Of a DNA stretch of 39,578 nucleotides, positions 8,741-17,619 are shown one piece after another. Location of the stretch: the NCBI GenBank assembly GCA_027039975.1, contig JALWFE010000060.1, positions 1 through 39,578 of the forward strand, read 5' to 3'. This DNA is from Flavobacteriales bacterium (GTDB lineage Bacteria; Bacteroidota; Bacteroidia; Flavobacteriales; Flavobacteriaceae). Numbering within the stretch: the first letter of the stretch is position 1; every line of letters starts with the position of its first letter. The notes under the pieces were generated by a model. That model was not told the DNA's origin and ran no database searches. It saw only the letters and a program-made list of their open reading frames with translations. The position numbers and the translations under genes were made by a program.

Positions 8741-8908
8741 GACGTTTATCATTTCGAAGGAGGAACGACTGCTACTTTCGTCGGTGAGAAATCTCATCAA
8801 AAAAAGTGGATTTCTTCCCGCTCCCTACGGGCACGGGACAGGCTCTCGCTCCTAACGTCGGTCGTTCGAAATGTCAGGCTACACATTTGAAATGATAGGA
8901 AAAACGTC
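8741..8908. repeat. MITE-like 168-bp element with terminal inverted repeats
   Basis: The left end reads GACGTTT then ATCATTTC (8741-8755). The right end reads GAAATGAT (8889-8896), a 5-nt spacer, then AAACGTC (8902-8908); these are exact reverse complements of the left-end segments. Inside are the widespread tcatttcga...gagaaatct type sequence (8748-8799), the GC-rich tcccgctccctacgggcacg repeat (8816-8838), and an inverted gtcgttcgaaatgtc (8861-8875). There is no coding capacity and no obvious target-site duplication. Confidence 0.6.
8816..8838. repeat. GC-rich CCCGCTCCCTACGGGCACGG repeat
   Basis: Identical over 23 bp to 13486-13508, with a longer variant at 2606-2639. Outer arms TCCCG/CGGGA are complementary. 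It is sharply richer in GC than the surrounding DNA. Confidence 0.75.
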
Positions 8909-8942
8909 CGACTTGAAATAAATAAAAAAATAACCAAAATAA

Positions 8943-8967
8943 TTACATCAAAATAAACTTGATGTAA
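8943..8967. promoter_or_regulatory. Possible operator upstream of second POT gene
   Basis: TTACATCAA (8943-8951) and TTGATGTAA (8959-8967) form a perfect 9-bp inverted repeat with a 7-nt spacer, 33 bp before the ATG at 9000. The size and placement suit a dimeric repressor or activator site. No TAnnTTTG box is seen nearby, so this promoter may depend on an activator. This is inference. Confidence 0.35.
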
Positions 8968-8999
8968 AATTTTAAAGCAAAGTTTAAAAAATAAAATTT

Positions 9000-10562
9000 A
9001 TGACTATGGAAAATAAGAAAATGAGTTTAATTGATTTATTCAAATCATTTCCCAAACCCTATTGGTTTGCCAGTATTTTTGAGTTACTCGAACGTTATGC
9101 CTGGTATGGACTTTTTGCTGTTTTGGGATTATACTTGACCAATCAACTGGGATTTTCTTCAGTGCAACGTAGCAGTATAATGACTATTGTAACGGCTATT
9201 CTGTATTTTTTACCCATTTTTACAGGTGCTATTGCCGATAAAATCGGCTACAAAGCTACCTTGGCTATTGCCTTTGTAATCTTATCATCAGGATATTTTA
9301 TGATGGGACATGTAACAACTTACTGGGCAGTGTTTGCCATGTTCTTGTATGTAGCTTTGGGAGCAGCTATGTTTAAACCCGTAGCATCGGCAATCGTAAC
9401 CAAAACAACAGATGAAAAAAATTCATCTTTCGGGTTCGGATTATTTTATATGATGGTTAATATCGGCGGTTTTTTCGGTCCTTTATTAGTAGGTCTTTTA
9501 CGTAATAAATTCGGTTGGGATATCGTATTTATTTCATCATCGGTTGCTATCTTGGTCAATTTGATTGTATTGACCTTTTTTAAAGAACCCGGACGAGAAA
9601 AAATTGAAGAATCCGCTACTGAAACTATTGTAAGATCTATTAAAAATATCCTGGAAGCCCTTTCGGATTTTCGTTTAACAGTTCTGCTTATTATTATGGT
9701 CGGATTTTGGGTAATGTTTAATCAATTATTTTATACTTTACCAAATTTTATTGATGACTGGGTACGCACTCAGGATTTTTACCAATGGTTACATAGTATT
9801 TGGCCGGCATTTGCCAATATTTTTAAAAATGAACATGGCGGTATCAATCCCGAACAAATTGTTAATTTAGATGCTTTTTTTATAGTAGTTTTCCAGATTG
9901 CCGTTTCCTATATAATTTTAAAATGGAAACCCATTAACGCAATGATGACTGGTATATTTATTACCATTATCGGTATCGGACTTTCATTTTATTCGGATAA
10001 TCCTTTTTACACTGTTTTGGGTATTCTTATTTTCGCTTTGGGCGAAATGACATCCAATCCCAAATTTTCAGATTATATTGCTCAAATTTCCCCGAAAGGG
10101 AAAGAAGCACTCTATATGGGAACATACTTTCTGCCTATTGCAGCAGCTAATTATTTGACAGATTTAATTTCCGGTAACCTTTATCAGGATAAGGCTGATA
10201 AACTCACATTGTTATTCCGTTATATCAAAGATAAAGGGATACAAATCATTGATATGGGTGGTAAAGCCAAAGTCAATTATACCAATAAATTGGTTACTTA
10301 TACCAACGAAGGTATTCAATTAATGGACAAAAATGGTGAAGTCATCAAAAATTTAAAAGCCGGCATCAAGAGGGACGAAGTTTTTGCACAAGCAGCTGAA
10401 AAATTACATACAACACCTTCACACCTGCAAGAAATTCTTTGGAATACTTATCATCCTAATCAAATTTGGTGGGTTATGGCAGGAGTTGGAGCAGCCACAT
10501 TTATATTGCTTTTTATCTATAATGTTACCATTGGAAAAACAAAAAAAGCTGATGTGGAATAG
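9000..10562 (+). CDS. POT-family peptide transporter, second copy
   Basis: The 520-residue polytopic protein has the POT helix-1 motif ELLERYAWYG (ExxER retained) and an ALGAAMFKPVASAIV segment in place of the stricter PTR2 signature. It is therefore a divergent paralogue of the upstream transporter rather than a recent duplicate. A hydrophilic insertion of about 90 residues before the last helix (from SGNLYQDKADKL to NTYHPNQIWW) is unusual and contains repeated short strands. The predicted role is import of small peptides, possibly with different specificity. A second in-frame ATG at 9006 is an equally possible start. A perfect intrinsic-terminator-like palindrome follows the stop. Confidence 0.9.
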   Translation: MTMENKKMSLIDLFKSFPKPYWFASIFELLERYAWYGLFAVLGLYLTNQLGFSSVQRSSIMTIVTAILYFLPIFTGAIADKIGYKATLAIAFVILSSGYFMMGHVTTYWAVFAMFLYVALGAAMFKPVASAIVTKTTDEKNSSFGFGLFYMMVNIGGFFGPLLVGLLRNKFGWDIVFISSSVAILVNLIVLTFFKEPGREKIEESATETIVRSIKNILEALSDFRLTVLLIIMVGFWVMFNQLFYTLPNFIDDWVRTQDFYQWLHSIWPAFANIFKNEHGGINPEQIVNLDAFFIVVFQIAVSYIILKWKPINAMMTGIFITIIGIGLSFYSDNPFYTVLGILIFALGEMTSNPKFSDYIAQISPKGKEALYMGTYFLPIAAANYLTDLISGNLYQDKADKLTLLFRYIKDKGIQIIDMGGKAKVNYTNKLVTYTNEGIQLMDKNGEVIKNLKAGIKRDEVFAQAAEKLHTTPSHLQEILWNTYHPNQIWWVMAGVGAATFILLFIYNVTIGKTKKADVE

Positions 10563-10575
10563 TTAAATTTTCAAC

Positions 10576-10621
10576 AAAAATAAACCCGGTTAAAAAAATT
10601 TTTTCAACCGGGTTTATTTTT
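10576..10621 (+). terminator. Intrinsic terminator after second POT gene
   Basis: The arms AAAAATAAACCCGGTT (10576-10591) and AACCGGGTTTATTTTT (10606-10621) are perfectly complementary over 16 bp. The 14-nt loop of A and T runs is itself nearly self-complementary. A T-run on each strand means it could work in both directions. Confidence 0.9.
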
Positions 10622-10650
10622 TGTGTATTTTTAATGCAAATTTTCGGACT

Positions 10651-11175
10651 ATGAAAAAATGGCAATTGTATCTAATAGTTTTTTTAAGTATCGTCAGTGC
10701 ATTTTTTATGTATAATTCTTATAAATTGATTAAAGAAAATACAGCACTGAAAAAAGAATTGAAAGAAACCAACGAAGGTTATGACAGGAATATCGAATAT
10801 GCCATAAAATTGGAAGATTCCATTGTCGGATTTCAAAACAAAATTAACGAATTGGAAGCCGCCGATAAATTTTCACTGCAAGGTAATGAAAAAGCGGCAC
10901 AATACTTAAACGATATCGATGAGCAAACAGATTGGCAAAAATTTATCATCGATACGCTGATGAAAACCAATGAAGTGGAAGGCAACAATCCGTTGGTGCC
11001 TTTTGACGGAATGGCAGGTGCTATGAAAATCACTGATGCCAAAATACTAAATAACCGTTGGATTATCGCCCGCTTTTCGGATGGCACTTACACCGGCGAG
11101 ATGCTGTTGCGATACGACATCAACAAAGATAAAAGCATCGATTTCAAAGTGTTGGATCAGACTTTGTTTAGTTAA
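10651..11175 (+). CDS. Membrane-anchored coiled-coil protein, conserved, function unknown
   Basis: The 174-residue protein has one N-terminal transmembrane segment (MKKWQLYLIVFLSIVSAFFM), then a Lys/Glu-rich coiled-coil of about 45 residues, then a folded C-terminal domain (PFDGMAGAMKITDAKILNNR through MLLRYDINKD). I recall similar short proteins in many Flavobacteriaceae, sometimes misannotated as 'hydrolase'. I see no catalytic motif and assign no function. Start 10651 is chosen because the in-frame TTG at 10621 is the last base region of the preceding terminator. A TATTTTTA box (10626-10633) sits 17 nt upstream and is a one-mismatch promoter element. Confidence 0.8.
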   Translation: MKKWQLYLIVFLSIVSAFFMYNSYKLIKENTALKKELKETNEGYDRNIEYAIKLEDSIVGFQNKINELEAADKFSLQGNEKAAQYLNDIDEQTDWQKFIIDTLMKTNEVEGNNPLVPFDGMAGAMKITDAKILNNRWIIARFSDGTYTGEMLLRYDINKDKSIDFKVLDQTLFS

Positions 11176-11221
11176 ATGTTTGTATAATTTATAAAGTTTT
11201 AAAGTTTGTCAACTTCCCGCT

Positions 11222-11262
11222 CTGTCGAGGTATGCTCTGTCAAGCGCTTCCAAACTCGACAG
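11222..11262. repeat. CTGTCGAG inverted repeat in convergent gap
   Basis: CTGTCGAG (11222-11229) and CTCGACAG (11255-11262) are perfect 8-bp arms in the gap between two convergent genes. The sequence is GC-rich compared with its flanks and is preceded by cttcccgctctg, which resembles the start of the CCCGCTCC repeat family. No T-run follows, so it is not a clear terminator. Confidence 0.45.
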
Positions 11263-11362
11263 TGATAATGTTTTTTGCTCTGCTACGATGAAGTTAACAA
11301 TGTTTTCGCCGCCGTAAATCTCTCCGTCTCGAGACAGCAATCACTCATTGAACAAAAAATCA

Positions 11363-13348
11363 TTACAATTCACCCCGCAACTTTTTAACCAACCATTCGA
11401 CAGTCAGCAATAATACCAACAAAAACAACAAATATTCAAAGTCTATCAAGGGCGTTTCGGAAGTTTCATACCGGATTGTAGAATGAAATGCTTTGGTATC
11501 TTTCAAATGCTTTATCAATCGTTCCGCTTGATTTTGAAAGTATAAAACACCACCGGTTTGTCCGGCCAACCGTTTCAAATCTTTGATATCCGCTTGTAAA
11601 TTTTGTTTTTCGATACTAAAGGGTAAAATCCTGAAATAACCGTTCTTTTTCAAGCTTCCGTCTTTGTTTTTTACCGTAAAACTGTAAGCACCCGGCGGCA
11701 AATCACTCAATGCCACTTGAAAAAAACCGTCTTTTAAAGTCATCGGAATAGTTTCCGCTTGTTTGTCTTTGTATAAAATCAATTCCGCTTTAACTTGTGT
11801 ATCGGGTTCCAAATTTTTATCGAGAAATTTGGCGGTTATCACCACGGGCATAGCTTGAAAATATTGTTTTTTGTAATGCAATTGCAAGCGGTCAAAATTA
11901 TCGTTTATACTCAAATATTGAACAATTTGAAATACCAAACGGTCAAAAGCTTCTTTTTGACCGTTCACACCGGCTTGCATAGCCCATTGCCAAATATTTT
12001 CACCTAGCAAGACCACTTGTTTTTCGCGGGTGTTAAAAGCCAACAACGGCTGTTTGGTTACCAAACCGTTGATTTTGCTGTAATAAGCAATTTCAGTAGC
12101 AGACGATAATTTTACTTGCCCGTAAACATCTATTAAAGGCGGTAATTTTTCCAAATCCAATTCCGGTAAAGCAAACAGGGCAAACCCGTCATTTTTTTGC
12201 GGAAAATAATTTTCAAATGTAGTCGCCGGATTTTTGGTAAAAAACAATTTTTGTTTGTTTAAAAATTGCCAACCGGTATGTTTGCCTGTAATGAGCCACC
12301 AAGATTTATGCCATTTTTTTAAAAGGTCAAAAACGGTATTAAATTTAGAATCCGGTTGGTAAAGGATAACACTTTGATAAGATGTCAAATCAAAAGGTTC
12401 GTCCGTGCGTTTCAGTTCCAAGCGGATATAAGGATGATTTTTAAAACTTCTTTTTATGGCTCCGATATCCGGATGGATGATATTGGAAAGAAACAAAATC
12501 TTTTGAGCATTTTTTAATACTTCAACGCTAAAATAAGAGCGGTTGTTGAGATAATTTTTTTCGTTTTTCAATCCCGACAAGCTGACTTGAAAACGGTGTA
12601 AACCCACAGAACCGGCTTTGAGTTTCATTACAATATGAGCCGTAGGATGTCCGGGTGACAAATTTAATGTTTTGGAAAACAACGATTGGCCTTTTTCCAG
12701 AATTTTTAAATGCGCTTTAACGGGTTGATTCAATTTTCCCGAAACAAAAATTTCAACCGGAAAAAAATTGTCCTTATAAGTGTATGGATTGACATTGACC
12801 AAATCGATACGCAAATCTTGATAAGTGACGGTATCACCGAAAACAACCGGATAAATCGTTAAGCTACCGGGTAAACGGTTATCATAAACATAATCTCTAC
12901 CGGCGGTATTCCGTCCGTCGGTCAATAAAACAACAGGAGCTTTTTGATTGGTTTGGTGTATAAACCGCAGTCCGGATAAAGCATCGCCTATCGCCGTTTG
13001 TTCACCGGCAAAATCCAAACTATCCAAAGGTGCAAAGTTACTATCAAACTTAAAATAGCGCACTTTATATTTATCATCTAATCCGGATTGTTTAATCCGT
13101 TTGACAAATTCCCGTAACGGTTGCCCGGCATTTTGCAGTTTGACAGACAGACTGTTATCAGCCAGCACATATATAACAGGTTTGGTAAGAATTTGTTTTT
13201 GCCGTTTCCATTTCGGGTTAATCAACAAAGTCAATATGATAGCATAAACTAAAAACCGGCTTATAAAAAGCCAAAGTGCTTTTCGTTTGTATAAATATTG
13301 AAAAGCACTCAATAATAAAGCCACTAAAATTGCCGGTATGTAGAGCAT
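11363..13348 (-). CDS. VWA-like membrane protein (BatA/YfbK-type), function unknown
   Basis: The 661-residue protein starts with two hydrophobic helices (residues 1-18 and 26-44) and ends with one (about 640-657). Between them is a von Willebrand factor A-like domain with a complete-looking MIDAS: DNSLS at 64-68, Thr118 in GEQTAIGDAL and Asp144 in LLTDGRNTAG. A long beta-rich region follows that probably faces the periplasm. The architecture matches large Bacteroidota membrane proteins often labelled VWA-domain or glutamine-amidotransferase-like. Their exact role is unclear, perhaps scaffolding an envelope complex. It lies downstream of fabG on the same strand but is separated by 244 bp of repeat DNA, so co-transcription is uncertain. 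Confidence 0.85.
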   Translation of the reverse strand: MLYIPAILVALLLSAFQYLYKRKALWLFISRFLVYAIILTLLINPKWKRQKQILTKPVIYVLADNSLSVKLQNAGQPLREFVKRIKQSGLDDKYKVRYFKFDSNFAPLDSLDFAGEQTAIGDALSGLRFIHQTNQKAPVVLLTDGRNTAGRDYVYDNRLPGSLTIYPVVFGDTVTYQDLRIDLVNVNPYTYKDNFFPVEIFVSGKLNQPVKAHLKILEKGQSLFSKTLNLSPGHPTAHIVMKLKAGSVGLHRFQVSLSGLKNEKNYLNNRSYFSVEVLKNAQKILFLSNIIHPDIGAIKRSFKNHPYIRLELKRTDEPFDLTSYQSVILYQPDSKFNTVFDLLKKWHKSWWLITGKHTGWQFLNKQKLFFTKNPATTFENYFPQKNDGFALFALPELDLEKLPPLIDVYGQVKLSSATEIAYYSKINGLVTKQPLLAFNTREKQVVLLGENIWQWAMQAGVNGQKEAFDRLVFQIVQYLSINDNFDRLQLHYKKQYFQAMPVVITAKFLDKNLEPDTQVKAELILYKDKQAETIPMTLKDGFFQVALSDLPPGAYSFTVKNKDGSLKKNGYFRILPFSIEKQNLQADIKDLKRLAGQTGGVLYFQNQAERLIKHLKDTKAFHSTIRYETSETPLIDFEYLLFLLVLLLTVEWLVKKLRGEL

Positions 13349-13485
13349 TATTGGTTAATCGGTTATTTGGTTATCTGGTTATTTGGTTATTTGATGATAT
13401 TGGTTATTTGATGTCGAATGTCAGATGTCCGAAGTCCGAAGTCCGATGTCGGATGTATTATTCATTTCAGATTTCAGATTTGTTA

Positions 13486-13508
13486 TCCCGCTCCCTACGG
13501 GCACGGGA
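13486..13508. repeat. GC-rich CCCGCTCCCTACGGGCACGG repeat, second exact copy
   Basis: Identical over 23 bp to 8816-8838, about 4.7 kb away, in unrelated intergenic surroundings. Confidence 0.75.
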
Positions 13509-13536
13509 CGTCACTTTGCTCCGTTTGCGATTTTTC

Positions 13537-13557
13537 AGACGTTGCGGTGCAACGTCT
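13537..13557. repeat. Short hairpin AGACGTTGC-GGT-GCAACGTCT
   Basis: A perfect 9-bp inverted repeat with a 3-nt loop, followed by ctac. I recall similar AGACGT..ACGTCT hairpins as common interspersed sequences in Bacteroidota. There is no T-run on either strand, so it is not a standard terminator for fabG. Confidence 0.6.
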
Positions 13558-13592
13558 CTACAACTTTCAACTTTTAACTTTCAACTTTCAAC

Positions 13593-14339
13593 TCATATAG
13601 TCATTCCTCCGTCCACCGTCAACACTTGTCCCGTGATATAACTCGACAAATCGGAAGCCAAGAACAGACAAGCATTGGCAACATCTTCGGGCGTTCCGGT
13701 GCGTTTCAACGGAATTTTCGCCAACCATTCGTCGATGACATTTTGCGGTAAATTTTTAGTCATTTCGGTTTCTATAAAACCGGGCGCAATAGCATTGCAA
13801 CGGATATTCCTGCTACCCAATTCCTTGGCAATAGACTTGGTAAATCCGATAATACCGGCTTTGGAAGCGGCATAATTGGATTGACCGGCATTACCGCCTG
13901 TGCCTACCACCGAACTGATATTGATAATGGAACCTTTACGGGCTTTCATCATAGGACGAATCACGGCTTTGGTCCAATTAAAAACCGATTTCAAATTGAT
14001 ATTGATAACATCATCCCAATCTTTTTCACTCATCCGCAACAACAAATTATCACGTGTGATACCGGCATTATTGATTAAAACATCTATCGAACCGAAATCT
14101 TTAACGATTTCAGCCGCCGTTTTTTGAGAGGCTTCAAAATCAGATGCATCCGAAACATATCCTTTGACTTTAACGCCGAAATTTTTAAGCTCTTGCTCCA
14201 AGCTCGTAAAATTATCATCTATCTTTCTACCGGTAAACGCCACATTGGCACCGTATTCGGCAAACATCAATGCAATCACACGCCCGATGCCACGTGCCGC
14301 CCCCGTTACAATGATATTCAAATCTTTTAATCTGTTCAT
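13593..14339 (-). CDS. fabG: 3-oxoacyl-[ACP] reductase
   Basis: The 248-residue short-chain dehydrogenase has cofactor motif TGAARGIG (12-19), NNAG (90-93), Asn114 and the catalytic set Ser143, Tyr156, Lys160 (YAASK). It ends with the typical YITGQVLTVDGGM. Length and motifs match FabG, which reduces 3-oxoacyl-ACP with NADPH in fatty-acid elongation. The start at 14339 (MNRLKDLN) is preferred over the ATT/ATG region up to 14357 because a perfect promoter box covers 14355-14362. It stands apart from other fab genes here. Because related reductases share the fold, acetoacetyl-CoA or other keto-reductase activity cannot be excluded. Confidence 0.93.
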   Translation of the reverse strand: MNRLKDLNIIVTGAARGIGRVIALMFAEYGANVAFTGRKIDDNFTSLEQELKNFGVKVKGYVSDASDFEASQKTAAEIVKDFGSIDVLINNAGITRDNLLLRMSEKDWDDVININLKSVFNWTKAVIRPMMKARKGSIINISSVVGTGGNAGQSNYAASKAGIIGFTKSIAKELGSRNIRCNAIAPGFIETEMTKNLPQNVIDEWLAKIPLKRTGTPEDVANACLFLASDLSSYITGQVLTVDGGMTI

Positions 14340-14354
14340 AATGCTTATTTTTTT

Positions 14355-14362
14355 CAAAAATA
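14355..14362 (-). promoter_or_regulatory. -7 promoter element of fabG
   Basis: On the minus strand this reads TATTTTTG, a perfect TAnnTTTG, 15 nt before the ATG at 14339. A TTCG 19 nt further upstream could be a weak -33 element. Confidence 0.6.
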
Positions 14363-14601
14363 CACTTTTTTAATGAAATTTCGAATAAAATAGTTTCAAA
14401 TTCATTATCAAAATTTTATTAGGTTTTAAAAATCAAGCTAAAATATTGATTTCGAACAACAAAAACAGTTTGTGCGTTTTATTGACAAAAATGTTATATA
14501 CTTTACAAACAAAATTTGCGTTTTCTTTTAACAATTCAAAATAAATTTTTTATTCCCGCTAAAATTTCCGATTTTTGAATTTTGTAATTTCAACAGATTT
14601 A

Positions 14602-16965
14602 ATGGCCAAAAAAACAACTTCTAAAAAGAAAAAAAACGGTAAAAAACCTAAATTTCAACTCAATGACCGCCAACGACTTATTGCCGGATTGAGCTTGCTT
14701 TTTATAGCCTTATTATTGACCATAGCCATTATATCATTTTTCTTTAATTGGAAATTTGATCAAAGTAATCTAACCTTAACAACCGACGGTGAACCGGCAC
14801 GAAATTTAATAGGCAAGCTGGGTGCTTTTACCGGAAACTTATTGGTTTTTAAGGGATTTGGTATTTTCTCTTTACTTATCCCCTACGCTACCGCTATGTC
14901 TGGATTATTTTTGATAGCCAAAAAACCTTTAATCAGCCACGTCAAACGATGGCTTTGGGCTATGATATATATGTATGCCGGAGCTTTTATGCTGGCGTTG
15001 GTGTTCCCTTCCAATTATCTATGGTCGGGATTATACGGCAAGGAAATCGCCCGTTTTTCGATGCTCATCTTCGGAAAATTGGGCAGTATTGTCATTATGA
15101 TTTTTATTTTGTTGTTGATTATCAGTATCAAAGCAGGTTTAGACGCCGAAAAAATCCATAAATTTTTTCACAGTATTTTTTACAAAAAAATACCTGTCAA
15201 AGAGCCAAATCAATCTGATGGAAAAGATGAAGAAACCGGTAAACCGGTGATTGAAACCCAGGAAGTCGGTATAATGGATAGTGAAAGTGACAACGACGAT
15301 TTGATAATAGAAAATCCCGTTGAAGAAGATAAGGTTGAAGAAACGGAAAATTCTGGCTCGTCCACAGCAGACAAACAGGTCGAAGACGCCCAAATGCATA
15401 TCGCCGTTGCCGGAGATGAAGAAATTATAGAAAAAGCGGAGCAATTAGTCGATCAACAAGGTCCTTACGATCCCAGAATGGATTTACCGGACTATCAATT
15501 TCCCCATTTTGATTTACTCAAAGATTACGGTGCCACAGAAATAACATATAATGAAAAAGATATAAAACGAAACAGGGATAAGATTGTCAAAACTTTACTA
15601 GATTTTAAAATTAAGGTAAAAGAGAGTAAAGCAATTATCGGTCCATCAGTCACTTTGTATGAGATTGTCCCGGAAGCCGGCACACGTGTTGCCAAAATCA
15701 AAAATTTGGAAGATGATATTGCATTATCGTTGGCAGCTCATGGCATCAGGATTATTGCACCTATGCCGGGCAAAGGCACCATCGGGATTGAAGTTCCCAA
15801 CAAAATCCGAAAAATCGTCCCAATACGTTCGGTTTTGCAATCCAAACGTTTTCAAGAAGCGGAAATGGAATTGCCGGTGGCTATGGGTAAAACCATTACC
15901 AACGAAACCTATACTTTCGATTTAACCAAAATGCCACACTTATTAGTAGCCGGTGCTACGGGACAAGGAAAATCTGTCGGGATCAATGTTATTTTAGCCT
16001 CTTTGCTCTACAAAAAACATCCGGCGGAATTAAAATTTGTCTTGGTTGACCCAAAAAAAGTCGAGTTGACCTTATATAATAAAATAGAACGGCATTTTTT
16101 AGCCAAATTACCCGGCGAAGAAGATGCTATCATAACAGATGTGCAAAAAGTGGTCAGAACTTTGACATCTTTGACCAAAGAAATGGAAGACCGCTATGAT
16201 TTACTCAAAAACGCTATGGTGCGTAACATCAAGGAATACAACGAAAAATTTAAAAAACGCTTGCTTAATCCGGAAAAAGGACATCGATATTTACCTTACA
16301 TCGTTTTGGTGATTGACGAATTTGCCGATTTGATGATGACAGCCGGTAAAGAGATAGAAACGCCTATCGCCCGGATAGCCCAATTGGCCCGTGCAGTCGG
16401 GATACATTTGATTGTAGCTACACAACGTCCTTCGGTCAATGTAATCACAGGTGTTATAAAAGCCAATTTCCCTGCACGGATTGCATTTGCTGTCTCGTCA
16501 AAAATCGATTCCCGAACCATTTTGGATACCGGCGGTGCCGAACGGCTTATCGGCAAAGGTGATATGCTAATCTCGACCGGAAACAAACCGGTGCGGCTTC
16601 AATGTGCCTTTATCGACACACCGGAAGTGGAAAATCTGACGGAATTTATCGGTTCGCAACGCGGTTATCCTTCCGCTTTCCCGTTACCCGAAGTGGAAGA
16701 TGAAGACAGTGGCACAAAATTTGATGACAGTATCGAAGACAGGGACGAACTGTTTAAAGAAGCCGCATATATCATTGTCAGTGCCCAACAAGGTTCGGCT
16801 TCTTTATTACAACGTAAACTGAAAATCGGTTATAACCGTGCCGGACGGATTATCGACCAATTGGAAGCCGCCGGTATCATCGGACCTTTTGAAGGAAGTA
16901 AAGCCCGTAAAGTGTTGATACCGGATGTAATCGCTTTGGATGATTTTTTTAATAACGAAAAATAA
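14602..16965 (+). CDS. ftsK: DNA translocase FtsK
   Basis: The 787-residue protein has a basic N-terminus, four hydrophobic helices within about residues 25-185, an acidic linker (about 200-290, short compared with E. coli), then the motor. Walker A GATGQGKS is at 451-458 and Walker B IVLVIDEFAD at about 567-576, and the RecA-like core contains the ATQRPSVNVITG segment. The C-terminus (SLLQRKLKIGYNRAGRIIDQ) is the winged-helix gamma domain that reads chromosome polarity signals. It pumps DNA at the division septum during chromosome segregation. The start at 14602 (MAKKTTSKKKK) is preferred to the TTG at 14575, which falls in a near-consensus promoter box (GATTTTTG, 14570-14577). lolA follows 6 nt downstream. 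Confidence 0.97.
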   Translation: MAKKTTSKKKKNGKKPKFQLNDRQRLIAGLSLLFIALLLTIAIISFFFNWKFDQSNLTLTTDGEPARNLIGKLGAFTGNLLVFKGFGIFSLLIPYATAMSGLFLIAKKPLISHVKRWLWAMIYMYAGAFMLALVFPSNYLWSGLYGKEIARFSMLIFGKLGSIVIMIFILLLIISIKAGLDAEKIHKFFHSIFYKKIPVKEPNQSDGKDEETGKPVIETQEVGIMDSESDNDDLIIENPVEEDKVEETENSGSSTADKQVEDAQMHIAVAGDEEIIEKAEQLVDQQGPYDPRMDLPDYQFPHFDLLKDYGATEITYNEKDIKRNRDKIVKTLLDFKIKVKESKAIIGPSVTLYEIVPEAGTRVAKIKNLEDDIALSLAAHGIRIIAPMPGKGTIGIEVPNKIRKIVPIRSVLQSKRFQEAEMELPVAMGKTITNETYTFDLTKMPHLLVAGATGQGKSVGINVILASLLYKKHPAELKFVLVDPKKVELTLYNKIERHFLAKLPGEEDAIITDVQKVVRTLTSLTKEMEDRYDLLKNAMVRNIKEYNEKFKKRLLNPEKGHRYLPYIVLVIDEFADLMMTAGKEIETPIARIAQLARAVGIHLIVATQRPSVNVITGVIKANFPARIAFAVSSKIDSRTILDTGGAERLIGKGDMLISTGNKPVRLQCAFIDTPEVENLTEFIGSQRGYPSAFPLPEVEDEDSGTKFDDSIEDRDELFKEAAYIIVSAQQGSASLLQRKLKIGYNRAGRIIDQLEAAGIIGPFEGSKARKVLIPDVIALDDFFNNEK

Positions 16966-16971
16966 TAGAAA

Positions 16972-17616
16972 ATGATAAAACAAGTTTTTATAACCTTACT
17001 AATTTTCGGATGGTCAACCGGAATTATTACCGCACAAGATGATCCGGCAGCTGTAAAGTTGCTTCAAAAAGTAACCAAAAAATTGAACAGCTACAAAAAT
17101 ATTTATGCCGAATTTAAATACAGTTTAACCAACAAAAAAGCCGGTGTAACCCAGCAAACCAAAGGTAATGTTACCATTCAAGGCAACAAATTTCACGCCA
17201 ATTATATGGGTATAGACGATATTTTTGACGGTCAAAAACGTTATCAAATCATCCACGAAAACGAAGAAATCAACATTACCAGCCATAGCGACGATGACGA
17301 ATTTACCCCCGATAAAATTTTCAGTTTTTATAAAAACGGCTATACAAAAAAAATGGATATCAAACAGAATGTCAAAGGGCACATTATCCAATATGTCAAA
17401 TTAATCCCTAAAAAAAGTGATTCTCCCGAAAAATACATTTTATTAGGCATTGATATGAAAACCTATAATATTCACAATGCCATTATTGTCGAAAAAAACG
17501 GTTCTTTAATCAATTTGGATATTATCCGGTTTCAAACCGATAAAGTCATTCCCGCCAAACTTTTTCAATTCGACAAAAGCAAATATCCCGATTATTACAT
17601 TAATGAGTTGGACTAA
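16972..17616 (+). CDS. lolA: LolA-like outer-membrane lipoprotein carrier protein
   Basis: The 214-residue exported protein has a signal peptide (MIKQVFITLLIFGWSTGIITAQ) and the LolA-type N-terminal pattern KLLQKVTKKLNSYKNIYAEF, followed by a predicted open beta-barrel. LolA carries lipoproteins across the periplasm from LolCDE to the outer membrane. It is divergent, as Bacteroidota LolA proteins usually are, so the assignment rests on fold pattern and context. It is in an operon with ftsK (6-nt gap) and the LptF/G-like permease (3-nt gap), which I remember as a conserved flavobacterial arrangement. Confidence 0.85.
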   Translation: MIKQVFITLLIFGWSTGIITAQDDPAAVKLLQKVTKKLNSYKNIYAEFKYSLTNKKAGVTQQTKGNVTIQGNKFHANYMGIDDIFDGQKRYQIIHENEEINITSHSDDDEFTPDKIFSFYKNGYTKKMDIKQNVKGHIIQYVKLIPKKSDSPEKYILLGIDMKTYNIHNAIIVEKNGSLINLDIIRFQTDKVIPAKLFQFDKSKYPDYYINELD

Positions 17617-17619
17617 ATT

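Larger units (their letters stand above)
8682..8999. other. Intergenic region with a MITE-like inverted-repeat element
   Basis: This 318-bp gap has GTTGAAAG heptamer-type words at 8686-8709, the inverted-repeat element at 8741-8908 and an AT-rich leader with an inverted repeat at 8943-8967. No gene is supported. Confidence 0.6.
13349..13592. repeat. Intergenic repeat patchwork between fabG and VWA gene
   Basis: Contains tandem GGTTATTT words (13352-13392), ATGTC/GAAGTCC words (13411-13457), CAGATTT words (13467-13481), the GC-rich repeat at 13486-13508, a hairpin AGACGTTGC/GCAACGTCT (13537-13557), and TTTCAAC-type heptamers (13562-13591). Plus-strand open frames across it are repeat translations and are not genes. 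Confidence 0.75.

Noticed and set aside
13349-13481. Possible CRISPR-like tandem array
   Set aside because: The units are 8-9 bp words without spacers, and no cas genes are nearby.
13276-13641. A 121-codon plus-strand frame between the VWA gene and fabG
   Set aside because: It reads through intergenic repeat words and into the antisense of fabG.
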